Shown here piece by piece: positions 5,401-5,916 of a stretch of DNA of 5,916 nt. The first letter of the stretch is position 1. Every line of letters starts with the position of its first letter. The notes below the pieces were generated by a model. The model saw only the letters and a list, made by a program, of their open reading frames with translations. It was not told where the DNA came from and did no database searches. The position numbers and the translations under genes are program-made. Source of the DNA: Nitrospirota bacterium (GTDB lineage Bacteria; Nitrospirota; Thermodesulfovibrionia; Thermodesulfovibrionales; Dissulfurispiraceae); contig DUZI01000339.1 of the NCBI GenBank assembly GCA_013349595.1, positions 1 to 5,916 on the forward strand, written 5' to 3'.

Positions 5401-5916
5401 ATGGCAACTGTGAAGGAATCTTTACCATCATCTTTAAGGATATTTACAAACCTTAGCGAAAAGGAATTGGCTTCAATCTATAATTCTCTGCCATCAAAAA
5501 GGCTCAAGGCAAAGGAGATATTAATAAAAGAAGGAAGTCCTGTTAGTTGCCTCTTTGTGGCTGTATCAGGACAGATAGAAGCCCTTAAAGAGATTGATGG
5601 AGCTAATATATCCATTGGTTATTTAGAAAGAAACACAGTTTATGGTTCTTTGGTTCAAGAAAAAGATATGGTTTTAACGGTAATATTAATCGCCAATGAA
5701 TCTACTACAGTTTTATGTATAGATGAAAAAGCACTAATCCTTGTAAAACCAGATATTAAGGTTAAACTACTACTTTATCTCTCTCTTATACATTCAAAGA
5801 TGATACTTGCTACAACTGATTACACAATCAAAGACAAACAAAAGGTTATAGACATGTGTAGGATAAAAGAGAAAGAATATGAAGCAGGCAGGGAGATTAT
5901 AGCTAGTTCTGATAAA
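5401..5916 (+). CDS. Cyclic-nucleotide-binding-fold (Crp/Fnr sensor-like) protein, 3' truncated by window edge
   Basis: The visible 172 residues begin at an ATG 6 nt after AAGGAG (5389-5394). Residues ~12-115 follow the CAP_ED/cNMP-binding fold: FTNLSEKELASI, KRLKAKEILIKEG, then CLFVAVSGQIEAL (the family's lyvi.sG.v.v strand) and GYLERNTVYGSL. The phosphate-binding cassette (usually G-E-x-x-L ... R-S/T-A) is not conserved: VYGSLV replaces it and no Arg follows, so cyclic nucleotide binding is doubtful. After a helical linker (~118-150), residues ~155-172 (KEKEYEAGREIIASSDK) look like the opening of a second such domain, suggesting a tandem sensor protein. No helix-turn-helix is visible in the window, so a transcription-factor role cannot be confirmed. 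It is divergent from mscL. Confidence 0.75.
   Translation, partial: MATVKESLPSSLRIFTNLSEKELASIYNSLPSKRLKAKEILIKEGSPVSCLFVAVSGQIEALKEIDGANISIGYLERNTVYGSLVQEKDMVLTVILIANESTTVLCIDEKALILVKPDIKVKLLLYLSLIHSKMILATTDYTIKDKQKVIDMCRIKEKEYEAGREIIASSDK

Overview
The window is an A+T-rich stretch (roughly two thirds A+T by eye) of a bacterial chromosome. The gene set is a Fe/Mn superoxide dismutase, a rhodanese fused to a rubrerythrin-like diiron domain, a flagellar cap protein, a ChrA-type transporter, MscL and a cyclic-nucleotide-binding-fold protein. It fits a motile, anaerobic or microaerophilic Gram-negative bacterium. My best guess is Nitrospirota (Thermodesulfovibrio-like) or a sulfate- or metal-reducing deltaproteobacterial relative. 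This rests on gene types and base composition only. Stop codons TAG, TAA and TGA are all used, so the standard code applies.

Layout, left to right. (1) Positions 3-119 hold the last 38 codons of a WD40-repeat protein. (2) Positions 120-379 have no gene. They contain a ~120-bp inverted-repeat element flanked by TA (123-246), resembling a miniature transposable element, and then a strong sigma-70-type promoter (316-345). (3) This promoter appears to drive an oxidative-stress pair: superoxide dismutase (380-955), then 14 nt later the rhodanese-diiron fusion protein (970-1809). (4) After a 47-nt gap holding a 15-bp palindrome comes a divergent fliD (1857-3629). (5) A chromate-transporter-family gene follows with no gap. 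Its reading frame opens inside the fliD 3' end, and it has no ATG, GTG or TTG start that would keep its conserved first segment. (6) mscL lies on the minus strand, converging on chrA. It is interrupted by an in-frame TAG exactly where two codons of the family are missing, so it is probably a pseudogene; its tail overlaps the chrA 3' end. (7) A 217-bp divergent intergenic region follows, then the first 172 codons of a protein with a degenerate cyclic-nucleotide-binding fold, which runs off the right edge.

Functional reading: superoxide dismutase makes hydrogen peroxide. Rubrerythrin-type diiron domains commonly reduce peroxide, and rhodanese domains handle sulfane sulfur, so the first two plus-strand genes make sense as one detoxification operon. 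fliD and chrA are in the same direction and may be cotranscribed, but nothing in their functions links them to each other or to the stress pair. I see no clear new multi-gene defence or mobile system. The two most unusual places are the fliD/chrA junction (-1 overlap, an A AAA AAG heptamer and no standard start codon) and the interrupted mscL.
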